Source of the DNA: Bacillota bacterium
Lineage (GTDB): Bacteria; Bacillota; Clostridia; Acetivibrionales; DSM-1351
Length of the DNA stretch: 5,136 nt
Assembly (NCBI GenBank): GCA_023436485.1
Contig: JAEZIU010000179.1
Coordinates: forward strand, 1 to 5,136
Direction of reading: 5' to 3'
The notes below the pieces were generated by a model. That model did no database searches. It had not been told where the DNA came from and saw nothing but the letters and a program-made list of their open reading frames with translations. Position 1 is the first letter of the stretch. Each line of letters starts with the position of its first letter. This document shows positions 1-4,943 of this stretch, piece after piece. A program made the position numbers and the translations under genes.

Positions 1-8
1 GGGCACCA
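1..8 (+). tRNA. 3' end of a probable upstream tRNA (partial)
   Basis: The window opens with GGGCACCA, which looks like the last acceptor-stem bases, an A discriminator and an encoded CCA end. It sits 32 nt before tRNA-Gly, as expected in a tRNA cluster. Too little is present to name the amino acid. The CCA could be chance, so this is a weak call. Confidence 0.42.
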
Positions 9-11
9 AGA

Positions 12-37
12 TAAATTGCAAAAGTTTTTGCAATTTA
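12..37 (+). repeat. Perfect AT-rich hairpin in tRNA spacer
   Basis: Arms 12-22 (TAAATTGCAAA) and 27-37 (TTTGCAATTTA) are perfectly complementary over 11 bp with a 4-nt loop. No U-tract follows on the + strand, so it is not a normal terminator before tRNA-Gly. In a polycistronic tRNA transcript it would fold between two tRNAs and could separate or mark processing sites. That role is inference. Confidence 0.6.
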
Positions 38-40
38 CAT

Positions 41-115
41 GCGGGTTTAACTCAGTGGTAGAGTGTCACCTTGCCAAGGTGAAAGTCGAGAGTTCGAATC
101 TCTTAACCCGCTCCA
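41..115 (+). tRNA. tRNA-Gly (anticodon GCC)
   Basis: A full cloverleaf can be drawn. The acceptor stem pairs 41-47 with 105-111 in seven Watson-Crick pairs. The D stem pairs 50-53 with 61-64. The anticodon stem pairs 66-70 with 78-82 around the loop TTGCCAA, with anticodon GCC at 73-75. The T arm contains GTTCGAATC. The discriminator is T112 and the CCA end is encoded at 113-115. GCC reads the glycine codons GGC and GGU, which matter here given the Gly-rich proteins downstream. It is probably co-transcribed with tRNA-Cys. Confidence 0.97.
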
Positions 116-121
116 AAAAAA

Positions 122-151
122 TGAGGCAGATTGCTTAAGTGGTCTGCCTCA
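122..151 (+). repeat. Perfect 9-bp hairpin between tRNA-Gly and tRNA-Cys
   Basis: Arms TGAGGCAGA (122-130) and TCTGCCTCA (143-151) are exact reverse complements with a 12-nt loop. No U-tract follows on the + strand. The run of A at 115-121 just before it would be a U-tract on the opposite strand, so it could terminate antisense transcription. On the + strand it may be a processing or attenuation element. Confidence 0.6.
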
Positions 152-159
152 ATATTGAT

Positions 160-234
<75 letters not shown>

Positions 235-241
235 AATTATT

Positions 242-296
242 AAAAGAAGTTTGATTGTAACTTGTCAGAGGGTTAACAGTCAGGCTTCTTTTTTGT
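242..296 (+). terminator. Rho-independent terminator of the tRNA cluster
   Basis: The outer stem AAAAGAAG (242-249) pairs with CTTCTTTT (285-292). An inner stem pairs GATTGTAAC (253-261) with GTT and ACAGTC (272-281) around one bulged A, using one G-U pair. The 3' arm runs into a T-rich tail. It closes the tRNA transcription unit. Confidence 0.8.
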
Positions 297-400
297 TATT
301 CAAACACTTATGTTTCTTAACAGAAGGGTTTTGCTTTCTGTCAGATAAAACTCTTTTCAATAATAGCAAAAAACATCGAGTCCCGTTTTCGTTAAGCTAG

Positions 401-427
401 TATAATTTGATTGTAGGTTCCGGGGGG
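401..427 (+). promoter_or_regulatory. Candidate -10 box and RBS of the AraC-type gene
   Basis: TATAAT at 401-406 is a perfect -10 hexamer, but nothing close to TTGACA lies 16-18 bp upstream (best is a TCGAGT-like stretch near 376). A missing -35 fits an activator-dependent promoter, perhaps autoregulated. GGGGGG at 422-427 is the ribosome binding site, 6 nt before ATG 434. A TTG at 407 lies between the -10 box and the expected transcript start and cannot be the initiator. The rest of 297-400 shows no gene or clear structure. Confidence 0.5.
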
Positions 428-433
428 ATAATT

Positions 434-1342
434 ATGGATTACTATAGTAAAATTCAAAATGCAATAGATTATATTGAAGACCATCTGAAAGAGAAGATTT
501 CTATCGAGGACTTGGCTAAAGTATCATTTTTTTCTGTATTTCATTTTCATAGGATATTCCATGGTGTAGTTGGTGAACCGGTGATGGAATACATAAGGAA
601 AAGAAGAATCTCCAGTGCTGCGCAGGATATTCTTGACTCAAATAAAAGAATAACAGATATAGCTTATGATTACTTCTTCAATTCCCCTGATACTTTTACC
701 AGAGCTTTTAAAAGAATCTACAGTATGAGTCCCGGAGAATACCGTAAAAATAAAGTCCAAATTGTTTTGCATGAAAAGAAAGACCTAAACATTCAACAGA
801 AAATTAGTGAATTAAAAGGAGGTTGTATAATGGAACCTAAAATTGTTTTAAAGGATGACTTTATGATAATTGGCATGGAGACTTTTATTTCAAGGGAGGA
901 GTACTTAAATGTGCTAAATAATGATATTGTGGACAGAGAAGCCGATAAGACAGCAGAGAAGTTTTTCTGCAGTTTAAAGCAAAATGTTCCTCATCAGGTA
1001 AATCAAAATAATGAAATCTGCTATAACTATGATTGTGAAGGCGGCTACATGAATATGGTTTGTGTTGAAGTTAGCAATCTGGATAATATTCCTGCAGGTA
1101 TGGTTGGTAAATCTGTTCCAAGAAATAGGTATGCTGTTTTTTCACATAAGTTTAATCTTACACCGGATAAAATAACAGTTAAGCTTTTAGAGGATAATAT
1201 TACAGAATACGCTTTTGGTACATGGTTCCCTAATTCATCATACGAACCAACTGACTCCTATTCATTTGAGTTATACGATATAAGTCGTGTTAAAGATAAT
1301 ATTACAAGAGTTGACTTTTATATTCCGGTTAAGACAGAATAA
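434..1342 (+). CDS. AraC-family regulator with GyrI-like effector-binding domain
   Basis: A 302-aa cytoplasmic DNA-binding regulator. Residues 1-108 form an AraC/XylS double helix-turn-helix: the first helix pair lies around ISIEDLAKV and FHFHRIF (23-43), the second around ITDIAYDYFF and FTRAFKRIY (73-96), ending in the family-typical MSPGEYR. Residues 133-302 resemble the GyrI-like/Cass2 small-molecule-binding domain, with YAVFSHKF, WFPNSSYEP, FELYD and a terminal FYIPVK. This architecture is known from SoxS/Rob-like regulators that sense drugs or hydrophobic cations; the ligand here is unknown. ATG 434 is chosen for its RBS at 422-427 and its position downstream of the -10 box. A strong internal RBS precedes in-frame Met133. 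The gene is monocistronic, closed by the terminator at 1365. Confidence 0.92.
   Translation: MDYYSKIQNAIDYIEDHLKEKISIEDLAKVSFFSVFHFHRIFHGVVGEPVMEYIRKRRISSAAQDILDSNKRITDIAYDYFFNSPDTFTRAFKRIYSMSPGEYRKNKVQIVLHEKKDLNIQQKISELKGGCIMEPKIVLKDDFMIIGMETFISREEYLNVLNNDIVDREADKTAEKFFCSLKQNVPHQVNQNNEICYNYDCEGGYMNMVCVEVSNLDNIPAGMVGKSVPRNRYAVFSHKFNLTPDKITVKLLEDNITEYAFGTWFPNSSYEPTDSYSFELYDISRVKDNITRVDFYIPVKTE
815..832 (+). promoter_or_regulatory. Strong internal ribosome binding site and in-frame ATG
   Basis: AAAGGAGG (815-822) is followed after 7 nt by ATG at 830-832, in frame with the AraC-type gene. It lies at the junction between the DNA-binding and effector-binding domains. Initiation here would give a free 170-aa effector-binding domain starting MEPKIVLK. 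The site is better than the gene's own RBS. Whether it is used is not shown by sequence alone. Confidence 0.6.
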
Positions 1343-1364
1343 TACCCATACTATATATAACCTG

Positions 1365-1396
1365 AATGTAACTCTGTAGAGAGTTACATTTTTTTT
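1365..1396 (+). terminator. Rho-independent terminator after the AraC-type gene
   Basis: Arms AATGTAACTCT (1365-1375) and AGAGTTACATT (1380-1390) pair perfectly over 11 bp with loop GTAG, followed by six T (1391-1396). It lies 22 nt after the stop codon. Confidence 0.93.
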
Positions 1397-1405
1397 GCCT
1401 AATTA

Positions 1406-1434
1406 TTGACAAGTATAACGGAAGCCGATATAAT
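1406..1434 (+). promoter_or_regulatory. Consensus sigma-A promoter of the padR-type operon
   Basis: TTGACA (1406-1411) and TATAAT (1429-1434) are both perfect, with the optimal 17-bp spacer. It should be very strong unless repressed. The -10 box lies inside a tandem-repeat operator candidate, so a bound repressor would block polymerase directly. The predicted start is near 1441, about 62 nt before the gene. Confidence 0.92.
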
Positions 1435-1475
1435 AATAGCAGATATAACGGGAGCCGATATAACGGTAACCGTTA
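1414..1475 (+). repeat. Four 15-bp tandem repeats with dyads, probable PadR operator
   Basis: Units at 1414-1428, 1429-1443, 1444-1458 and 1459-1473 follow the consensus TATAACGGNAGCCGA. Units 1 and 3 differ at one base; unit 2, which supplies the TATAAT box, is the most diverged (10 of 15 match unit 1). Two imperfect dyads, TATAACGG-NAG-CCGATATA, lie at 1414-1432 and 1444-1462. A perfect dyad, TAACGGT-A-ACCGTTA, lies at 1461-1475. Dyad centres are 30 and 15 bp apart. The overlap with the promoter and the autoregulation common in PadR proteins suggest the next gene's product binds here; that is inference. Confidence 0.8.
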
Positions 1476-1502
1476 GTAATTTCGAAGCAAGGAGTGATTT
1501 AA

Positions 1503-1829
1503 ATGCCTGAAAGCCAAGAGCGAGGTGCGTTGACAGAAGCCGTTTTTTATATTCTTCTCTCATTGTATAAACCGCTGCATGGATATGGGATTATGCAAAA
1601 TGTAAAAGAATTAAGCCAGGAAAGGGTTAATCTAGGGGCTGGTACTTTATATGGAGCGTTAAATACGTTGTTGGATAAAAAATGGATAAAATATATTGAT
1701 GTAGAAAAGGAATCAAGAAAAAAGGAATACGTAATAACTGACTTGGGTAAAGAGATTATAAGTGGCGAGATAGCCAGATTGGAAGAGTTAATTGCAAATG
1801 GAAAGAAGATTACAGGGGGTGAATTTTAA
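1503..1829 (+). CDS. PadR-family transcriptional repressor
   Basis: A 108-aa winged-helix regulator of the short PadR class (PF03551 type). Residues 11-35 hold the family start, with ILLSLYKPLHGYGIM. The recognition-helix segment LGAGTLYGALNTLL is at 44-57 and the beta wing RKKEYVITDLG at 72-82. A short charged C-terminal helix (86-103) would serve dimerisation. ATG 1503 follows AAGGAG (1489-1494) by 8 nt. Its TAA shares one base with the ATG of the next gene, indicating translational coupling. Proteins of this family usually repress their own operon and are released by a ligand or stress signal; the inducer is unknown. The repeat array upstream is the likely binding site. Confidence 0.95.
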   Translation: MPESQERGALTEAVFYILLSLYKPLHGYGIMQNVKELSQERVNLGAGTLYGALNTLLDKKWIKYIDVEKESRKKEYVITDLGKEIISGEIARLEELIANGKKITGGEF

Positions 1830-2386
1830 TGAAACATGTTGTTTGGAAGGCATATTGGGATTTTGAAAAAGAGGAAAAGTGGCTTAATGAAATGTCGGCA
1901 AAGGGAATGGCGTTAACAGATTATTCATGGTGCAGGTACGTTTTTACTGAAGCACCAAAGAATGACTATATTTACAGGCTCGAACTTCTGGAAAACGTTC
2001 CATCTCATGCTGAAAGTGTGGCATATATCAGGTTTTTAGAGGAAAGTGGTATTGAATGTGTAGCTACATATAATCGTTGGATTTTTCTTCGAAAGAAATC
2101 ATCAGAAGGTCCCTTTGACATATACTCCGATATAGAGTCAAAGATTAATCATTATAGGAGAGTAAGTACTTTCTTGGGTACTATAGGATTACTGAACCTG
2201 TTTGTATTTTTAATTAATATTGTTAACGGAATAGTTTCAATTCTTAAATATCACAGCAGATATCTAACTTATATATCCCCTGTGATTTGCCTTAATGGGA
2301 TATTTGGAGTTTGTCTTACTTGGTTAGTAATAGGGTATTTAAGGAAGGTTAGCAAACTAAAAAAGGAAAAACAACTTCATGAGTAA
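1829..2386 (+). CDS. DUF2812 membrane protein, PadR partner
   Basis: A 185-aa protein resembling the DUF2812 family. The soluble N-terminal part (1-110) begins KHVVWKAYWDFEKEEKWLNEM, followed by a motif around DYIYRLELL and a segment near YNRWIFLRKK. Two hydrophobic segments (about 114-137 and 147-171) are likely membrane helices, ending in a Lys-rich cytoplasmic tail (RKVSKLKKEK). No signal peptide is visible. The start overlaps the PadR stop by one base, with AGGGGG (1814-1819) as RBS. DUF2812 genes directly after padR are a recurrent Firmicutes pairing; the protein is thought to work in the same membrane-stress or signal-sensing circuit, but no biochemical function is known to me. Confidence 0.88.
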   Translation: MKHVVWKAYWDFEKEEKWLNEMSAKGMALTDYSWCRYVFTEAPKNDYIYRLELLENVPSHAESVAYIRFLEESGIECVATYNRWIFLRKKSSEGPFDIYSDIESKINHYRRVSTFLGTIGLLNLFVFLINIVNGIVSILKYHSRYLTYISPVICLNGIFGVCLTWLVIGYLRKVSKLKKEKQLHE

Positions 2387-2419
2387 CAAAGGTATTTTAT
2401 GGCAGAGTAACACCACTTA

Positions 2420-2455
2420 AACCTACAGAATCAAGTATTTTGTAGGTTCTTTTGC
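2420..2455 (+). terminator. Terminator of the padR-DUF2812 operon
   Basis: Arms AACCTACA (2420-2427) and TGTAGGTT (2441-2448) pair perfectly. Four inner pairs, including one G-U, extend the stem to 12 bp with a 5-nt loop. The tail CTTTTGCGTTTA is a modest U-tract. Confidence 0.8.
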
Positions 2456-2478
2456 GTTTATTATGTTATATATTTCGT

Positions 2479-2506
2479 TTGAGAGTGATTACAAGTGGTA
2501 TATAAG
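2479..2506 (+). promoter_or_regulatory. Candidate sigma-A promoter of the hemerythrin-like gene
   Basis: TTGAGA (2479-2484), a 16-bp spacer and TATAAG (2501-2506) match the vegetative consensus at 5/6 in each box. The expected start near 2513 lies after GTG 2495 and just before the AGGAGG at 2521, which supports ATG 2534 as the gene start. No sporulation-type CATA box is present here, unlike the next genes. Confidence 0.55.
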
Positions 2507-2533
2507 GAATATAAAATTGCAGGAGGACGACAA

Positions 2534-2947
2534 ATGTTATATTTAGAAAACTTAAAAAGACAGCATGAGGAAATTGCCGAAACACTATCAGATATTAAAT
2601 TTGATATAAACCATAAAGATATTGCCAAAGAGGCCCTTGGGATTTCTTCAAAGATAAGTAATCTGGCCGGTAAACTTAAAGTTCACCTTAATACAGAAGA
2701 CCAGTACATGTATCCTCAGCTGCTTAATAGCAGTAATTCTGAAGTCCGGATAACAGCACAGGCTTACATAGATGAAATGGGAACTATAAGTACAGAATTT
2801 ATGGAATATAAAGATCGTTTTAATACAAGAACTAAAATAACTAAGGACATTGATTTGTTCGTAAGTGAATCACATAGAATTTTTCACCTTCTTGAGGAAA
2901 GAATAGCAAAAGAAGATGCTAATCTATATAAGTGCCAAGAGATATAG
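2534..2947 (+). CDS. Hemerythrin-like HHE domain protein
   Basis: A 137-aa, all-helical cytoplasmic protein resembling bacterial hemerythrin HHE domains, which bind a non-haem di-iron centre and take part in O2, NO or redox sensing or protection. Visible candidate ligands are His11 (RQHEE), His51 and Glu55 in HLNTED followed by YMYPQLL, His114/His118, and Glu127 in RIAKEDANLY. The last HxxxE motif has Arg123 where classic hemerythrins have His, and no His lies in the third-helix region (about 70-95), so the iron site is reduced or altered. Similar 'RI-KED' variants exist as far as I recall. ATG 2534 is chosen over the frame-open GTG 2495 because of AGGAGG at 2521-2526 and the promoter position. 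No clear terminator follows. Confidence 0.85.
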   Translation: MLYLENLKRQHEEIAETLSDIKFDINHKDIAKEALGISSKISNLAGKLKVHLNTEDQYMYPQLLNSSNSEVRITAQAYIDEMGTISTEFMEYKDRFNTRTKITKDIDLFVSESHRIFHLLEERIAKEDANLYKCQEI

Positions 2948-2984
2948 CATGTATTTTACATTCTCTGACCTGGCAAATAATTAT

Positions 2985-3015
2985 GTAACCTAAATGACCA
3001 AGTAAACATAAGATG
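2985..3015 (+). promoter_or_regulatory. Candidate sigma-K/sigma-E promoter of the 123-aa gene
   Basis: GTAAC (2985-2989), exactly 17 nt, then CATAAGATG (3007-3015). This matches the mother-cell pattern AC-N16/17-CATAnnnTA except for the last base. The same layout recurs before the next three transcription units. Confidence 0.6.
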
Positions 3016-3057
3016 TATTAGCTGATTATTGGTGGTAGGTTTACGGATGTGAGTTTA

Positions 3058-3429
3058 ATGAATTATAAACAAATCGAAAATCTAAAGTTTGCACTCTTGA
3101 ATCTTGCCAGGCAAGGGTGCAGGCTGAATATACCTTCCCAGGGTATTAACGGACGAATTATTGGAGTTGGTTTTAAGCCATATTGGACCAGTCCTGTGGA
3201 TTCAAAGATTGAAAAACTGGAAATCAACTATATGGATGATTCCGGAAACATAATACCTTTTAATTTCCATAATATAACAAACTATGATGTGATATCAAAT
3301 GATGGTACCGGGTATGAAAACATGCAAAATGCATGTATGGATATCCATGTTTTTTCACAATCAAAAGGCAGGGGCGAAGAACCTTACGAAAAAGTCAGGG
3401 TAGAAATATCCAAGGATGCACATGATTAA
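3058..3429 (+). CDS. Unrecognised 123-aa protein, probable sporulation gene
   Basis: I do not recognise this protein. It is soluble-looking, with no signal peptide or membrane helix. Residues 1-20 form an amphipathic helix (NYKQIENLKFALLNLARQG). Then come several probable beta strands: INGRIIGVGF (30-39), IEKLEINYMD (51-60), a DDSGN turn (60-64), and PFNFHNITNYDVIS (67-80). The C-terminus is charged. Cys21 and Cys93 are the only cysteines. The strand pattern could be another small barrel like its neighbours, but that is speculative. ATG 3058 is chosen because GGATGTGA (3045-3052) is near-ideal SD 5 nt upstream; GTG 3049 would add three residues. Its promoter resembles those of the paralogue array, and no terminator separates it from them, so a shared sporulation role is inferred. 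Confidence 0.75.
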   Translation: MNYKQIENLKFALLNLARQGCRLNIPSQGINGRIIGVGFKPYWTSPVDSKIEKLEINYMDDSGNIIPFNFHNITNYDVISNDGTGYENMQNACMDIHVFSQSKGRGEEPYEKVRVEISKDAHD

Positions 3430-3444
3430 AAAGTTACCTAAAAA

Positions 3445-3475
3445 GTAACACAGATTGCATAGTAGACATAAAGTA
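3445..3475 (+). promoter_or_regulatory. Candidate sigma-K promoter of paralogue 1
   Basis: GTAAC (3445-3449), 17 nt, then CATAAAGTA (3467-3475), a full match to CATAnnnTA. It is the best of the four sites. The -35 GTAAC is also the right arm of a GTTAC/GTAAC inverted repeat (3433-3437 and 3445-3449). The predicted start lies near 3482, just before the RBS GAGAGGAG (3491-3498). Confidence 0.68.
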
Positions 3476-3508
3476 TAGTATGGAATTAATGAGAGGAGAT
3501 AACGAACT

Positions 3509-3934
3509 ATGTCAGATGGTTGTGGATGCGGCGGAGGGATATCACCTGCAACAAATTGGGGTGCCTTGCTTTCGAGTTATGTTGGAGAGACTGTAACAAT
3601 TTTTACAAGCAGTGGTGGTCAGTCAGGATCAGGTTTTACAGGAGTAATTTTAGCAGTCAATCCTGCTTTTGTAAGACTACTTTCCAGAATCGGCCCACCT
3701 CCGGGATGTTCATTAGGTAATGCATGTACCGGATTTACACAGGGCGGCTATGGTGGAGGATATGGTGCTGGCTGCAGTTCAGGATACGGCTCAGGTTATG
3801 GACCTGTTGGTCCGGCAAGTCAGGTTGGAGCTGCTAATGCAGGAGGTTGGAGCAATTTACCTGTTTATACAGTTGGTTCCGTAGTAGATATACCAATTGC
3901 AGCAATTGTTTCTTTTGTACACAATGCAGTTTAA
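3509..3934 (+). CDS. Cys/Gly-rich split-barrel protein, paralogue 1 (probable spore surface)
   Basis: A 141-aa protein of a family I cannot name, with two close relatives downstream. Residues 1-10 are a Cys/Gly head (DGCGCGGG). Residues 16-73 are the conserved core: NWGALLSSYVGETVTIFT, SSGGQSGSGFTG, VNPAFVRLLSRI and GPPPGCSLGNAC. Residues 74-110 are a variable Gly/Tyr/Ser-rich segment. Residues 111-141 are a conserved tail: AGGW, PVYTVGSVVDIPI and SFVHNAV. The strand pattern suggests a small SH3/Sm-like barrel, as in Bacillus DUF2642-type spore proteins, with the Gly-rich stretch as a loop before the last strands; this is inference. Cys5, 7, 67, 73 and 89 and the Tyr residues could cross-link. 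No signal peptide is present, fitting assembly inside the mother cell. The RBS is GAGAGGAG, 10 nt from ATG. Confidence 0.85.
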   Translation: MSDGCGCGGGISPATNWGALLSSYVGETVTIFTSSGGQSGSGFTGVILAVNPAFVRLLSRIGPPPGCSLGNACTGFTQGGYGGGYGAGCSSGYGSGYGPVGPASQVGAANAGGWSNLPVYTVGSVVDIPIAAIVSFVHNAV

Positions 3935-3965
3935 AAAAGCAATTTTAGCCTAGGAGGTGGATACT

Positions 3966-4244
3966 ATGGATACAAGATATTTGCCTTTTTACGGAGGACT
4001 ATATGGAGGATCCATGCAGCCTTATCTTTATTCACTTTACAGCGGATATAATTACGGATCCCCGTTTGGATTTTACGGAAACATGGGTTACAGTGGATAT
4101 GGTAACTACGGAGGATACGGGTCTTATGACGGATATGGAAATAGCTATGGGTTACCATTTGGATATTACGGTAATACCGGCTATGGCAACGGTAACAACT
4201 ACGGAGGATATAACGCATATGGTTACAATATCTACGGATATTGA
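3966..4244 (+). CDS. Gly/Tyr-rich 92-aa structural protein
   Basis: A 92-aa low-complexity protein with 26 Gly and 25 Tyr (55% together), about ten Asn, only one Arg, no Lys and no Cys. After MDTRYLPFYGG it is mostly GY, YG and GN steps. Residues 30-51 and 61-82 are a degenerate 22-aa repeat (15 of 22 identical, period 31), built on PFG(F/Y)YGN and NYGGY. Such composition suits a cross-linked or self-associating structural polymer; Tyr-rich spore-coat proteins can be joined by dityrosine bonds. Function is inferred. ATG 3966 is chosen because AGGAGG (3952-3957) lies 8 nt upstream; the in-frame GTG at 3957 overlaps that RBS. It is 31 nt behind paralogue 1 with no terminator between, so the two are co-transcribed. 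Confidence 0.85.
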   Translation: MDTRYLPFYGGLYGGSMQPYLYSLYSGYNYGSPFGFYGNMGYSGYGNYGGYGSYDGYGNSYGLPFGYYGNTGYGNGNNYGGYNAYGYNIYGY

Positions 4245-4257
4245 ACCTGATACAGTT

Positions 4258-4299
4258 AAAAACAACAACCTGACGGGAACTCGTCAGGTTGTTGTTTTT
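4258..4299 (+). terminator. Strong bidirectional terminator after the Gly/Tyr-rich gene
   Basis: Arms 4258-4275 and 4282-4299 pair perfectly over 18 bp (core AACCTGACG/CGTCAGGTT), with two more A-T pairs outside and a 6-nt loop. The right arm ends in TTTTT and the left begins with AAAAA, so it works in either direction. It ends the paralogue 1-Gly/Tyr transcript. Confidence 0.93.
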
Positions 4300-4310
4300 A
4301 ATGACAATTA

Positions 4311-4341
4311 GTCACATTTGTTCTTTAGTTCACATAAGATG
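4311..4341 (+). promoter_or_regulatory. Candidate sigma-K/sigma-E promoter of paralogue 2
   Basis: GTCAC (4311-4315), 17 nt, then CATAAGATG (4333-4341). The -10 is identical to the one before the 123-aa gene. It lies between a terminator and the RBS AAGGAGG (4360-4366). Confidence 0.6.
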
Positions 4342-4373
4342 AATTAGATTTAAGTTTATAAGGAGGAAGTGGA

Positions 4374-4841
4374 ATGTCAGAAGAATTTGAATTTGAACGT
4401 GGAGTAACAAAAGCAGCAGCATGTTCACCCGTTGTGAACTGGGAAGCTTTGCTTGCAAAATATATAGGCCAGACTGTAACTATTTTTACAAGCAGCGGCG
4501 GCGAATCAGGATCAGGATTTACAGGTGTACTGATGACTGTTAATTCTGTATTTGTAAGGCTTCTTACCAGAATAGGTCCTCCTCCGGGATGTTCTCTTGG
4601 AAATTCATGTACGAATTTTTCAATGGGTGAAGGATATGGAGGAAATTATGGTGGCCAAGGCAATTGCGGAGGCTCAGGCTACGGCGGATATAGTGCCGGA
4701 ATGGCAGGCCCGATAATTCCGGCGAACGTAAACGGTGCCGTAACTGCGGGAGGCTGGGATTCAATTCCGGTATATACTGTAGGTTCAGTGACAGATATAC
4801 CTATCCAATCAATTGTTTCTTTTGTCCATAATGCAGTTTAA
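4374..4841 (+). CDS. Cys/Gly-rich split-barrel protein, paralogue 2 (probable spore surface)
   Basis: A 155-aa relative of paralogue 1 with the same layout. The head (1-17) is different, being acidic (EEFEFE) with one Cys17. The core is at 22-79: NWEALLAKYIGQTVTIFT, SGSGFTGVL, VFVRLLTRI and GPPPGCSLGNSC. The Gly/Tyr/Asn-rich insertion (80-124) is about eight residues longer than in paralogue 1. The tail (125-155) is AGGW, IPVYTVGSVTDIPI and an identical SFVHNAV end. The invariant Cys pair (73 and 79) after PPPG suggests a disulfide or metal site. It stands alone between two terminators with its own candidate sporulation promoter. ATG 4374 has AAGGAGG 7 nt upstream. No signal peptide is visible. 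Confidence 0.85.
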   Translation: MSEEFEFERGVTKAAACSPVVNWEALLAKYIGQTVTIFTSSGGESGSGFTGVLMTVNSVFVRLLTRIGPPPGCSLGNSCTNFSMGEGYGGNYGGQGNCGGSGYGGYSAGMAGPIIPANVNGAVTAGGWDSIPVYTVGSVTDIPIQSIVSFVHNAV

Positions 4842-4878
4842 AGAAATGAAATAGATAAATAAAATGCAATGATATTTT

Positions 4879-4912
4879 GAGACTGGTTTTTACCGGTCTC
4901 TATATTTTTTTT
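4879..4912 (+). terminator. Rho-independent terminator after paralogue 2
   Basis: GAGACTGGT (4879-4887) pairs with ACCGGTCTC (4892-4900), including one G-U pair, around a TTTT loop. A T-rich tail follows to 4912. It lies 37 nt after the stop codon. Confidence 0.88.
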
Positions 4913-4943
4913 GGGTTTTTGTAAAGTATTAATTTATATAAAA

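Noticed and set aside
407..433. Upstream TTG start giving the AraC-type protein nine more residues
   Set aside because: It begins directly after the TATAAT box, before the expected transcript start, and has no RBS. ATG 434 has GGGGGG 6 nt upstream.
2495..2533. GTG start extending the hemerythrin-like protein by 13 residues
   Set aside because: The GTG lies within the promoter and has no RBS, while ATG 2534 has AGGAGG at a good distance.
3520..3720. 66-aa open frame inside paralogue 1
   Set aside because: It lies in another frame of a conserved gene, has no RBS, and is not repeated as a protein in a meaningful way.
3957..3965. GTG start for the Gly/Tyr-rich protein
   Set aside because: The GTG overlaps the AGGAGG that serves ATG 3966.
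3964..4218. Minus-strand 84-aa open frame
   Set aside because: It is antisense to the low-complexity gene, and its openness follows from the Gly and Tyr codons.
4258..4299. Long palindrome considered as a mobile-element end or attachment site
   Set aside because: It is a textbook terminator: perfect stem, short loop and U-tract right after a gene, with no transposase or target duplication nearby.
4003..4311. 102-aa open frame overlapping the Gly/Tyr-rich gene and running into the terminator
   Set aside because: It is a Thr/Asp/Met-rich shadow of the GGN/TAY codon repeats and ends inside the terminator hairpin.
4564..4764. Minus-strand 66-aa open frame
   Set aside because: It is antisense to paralogue 2, with no RBS or promoter and no family features.
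3509..4841. Gly-rich segments considered as collagen-like (GXY) exosporium filaments
   Set aside because: Gly does not recur strictly every third residue and the GXT/GXP pattern of BclA-type proteins is absent.
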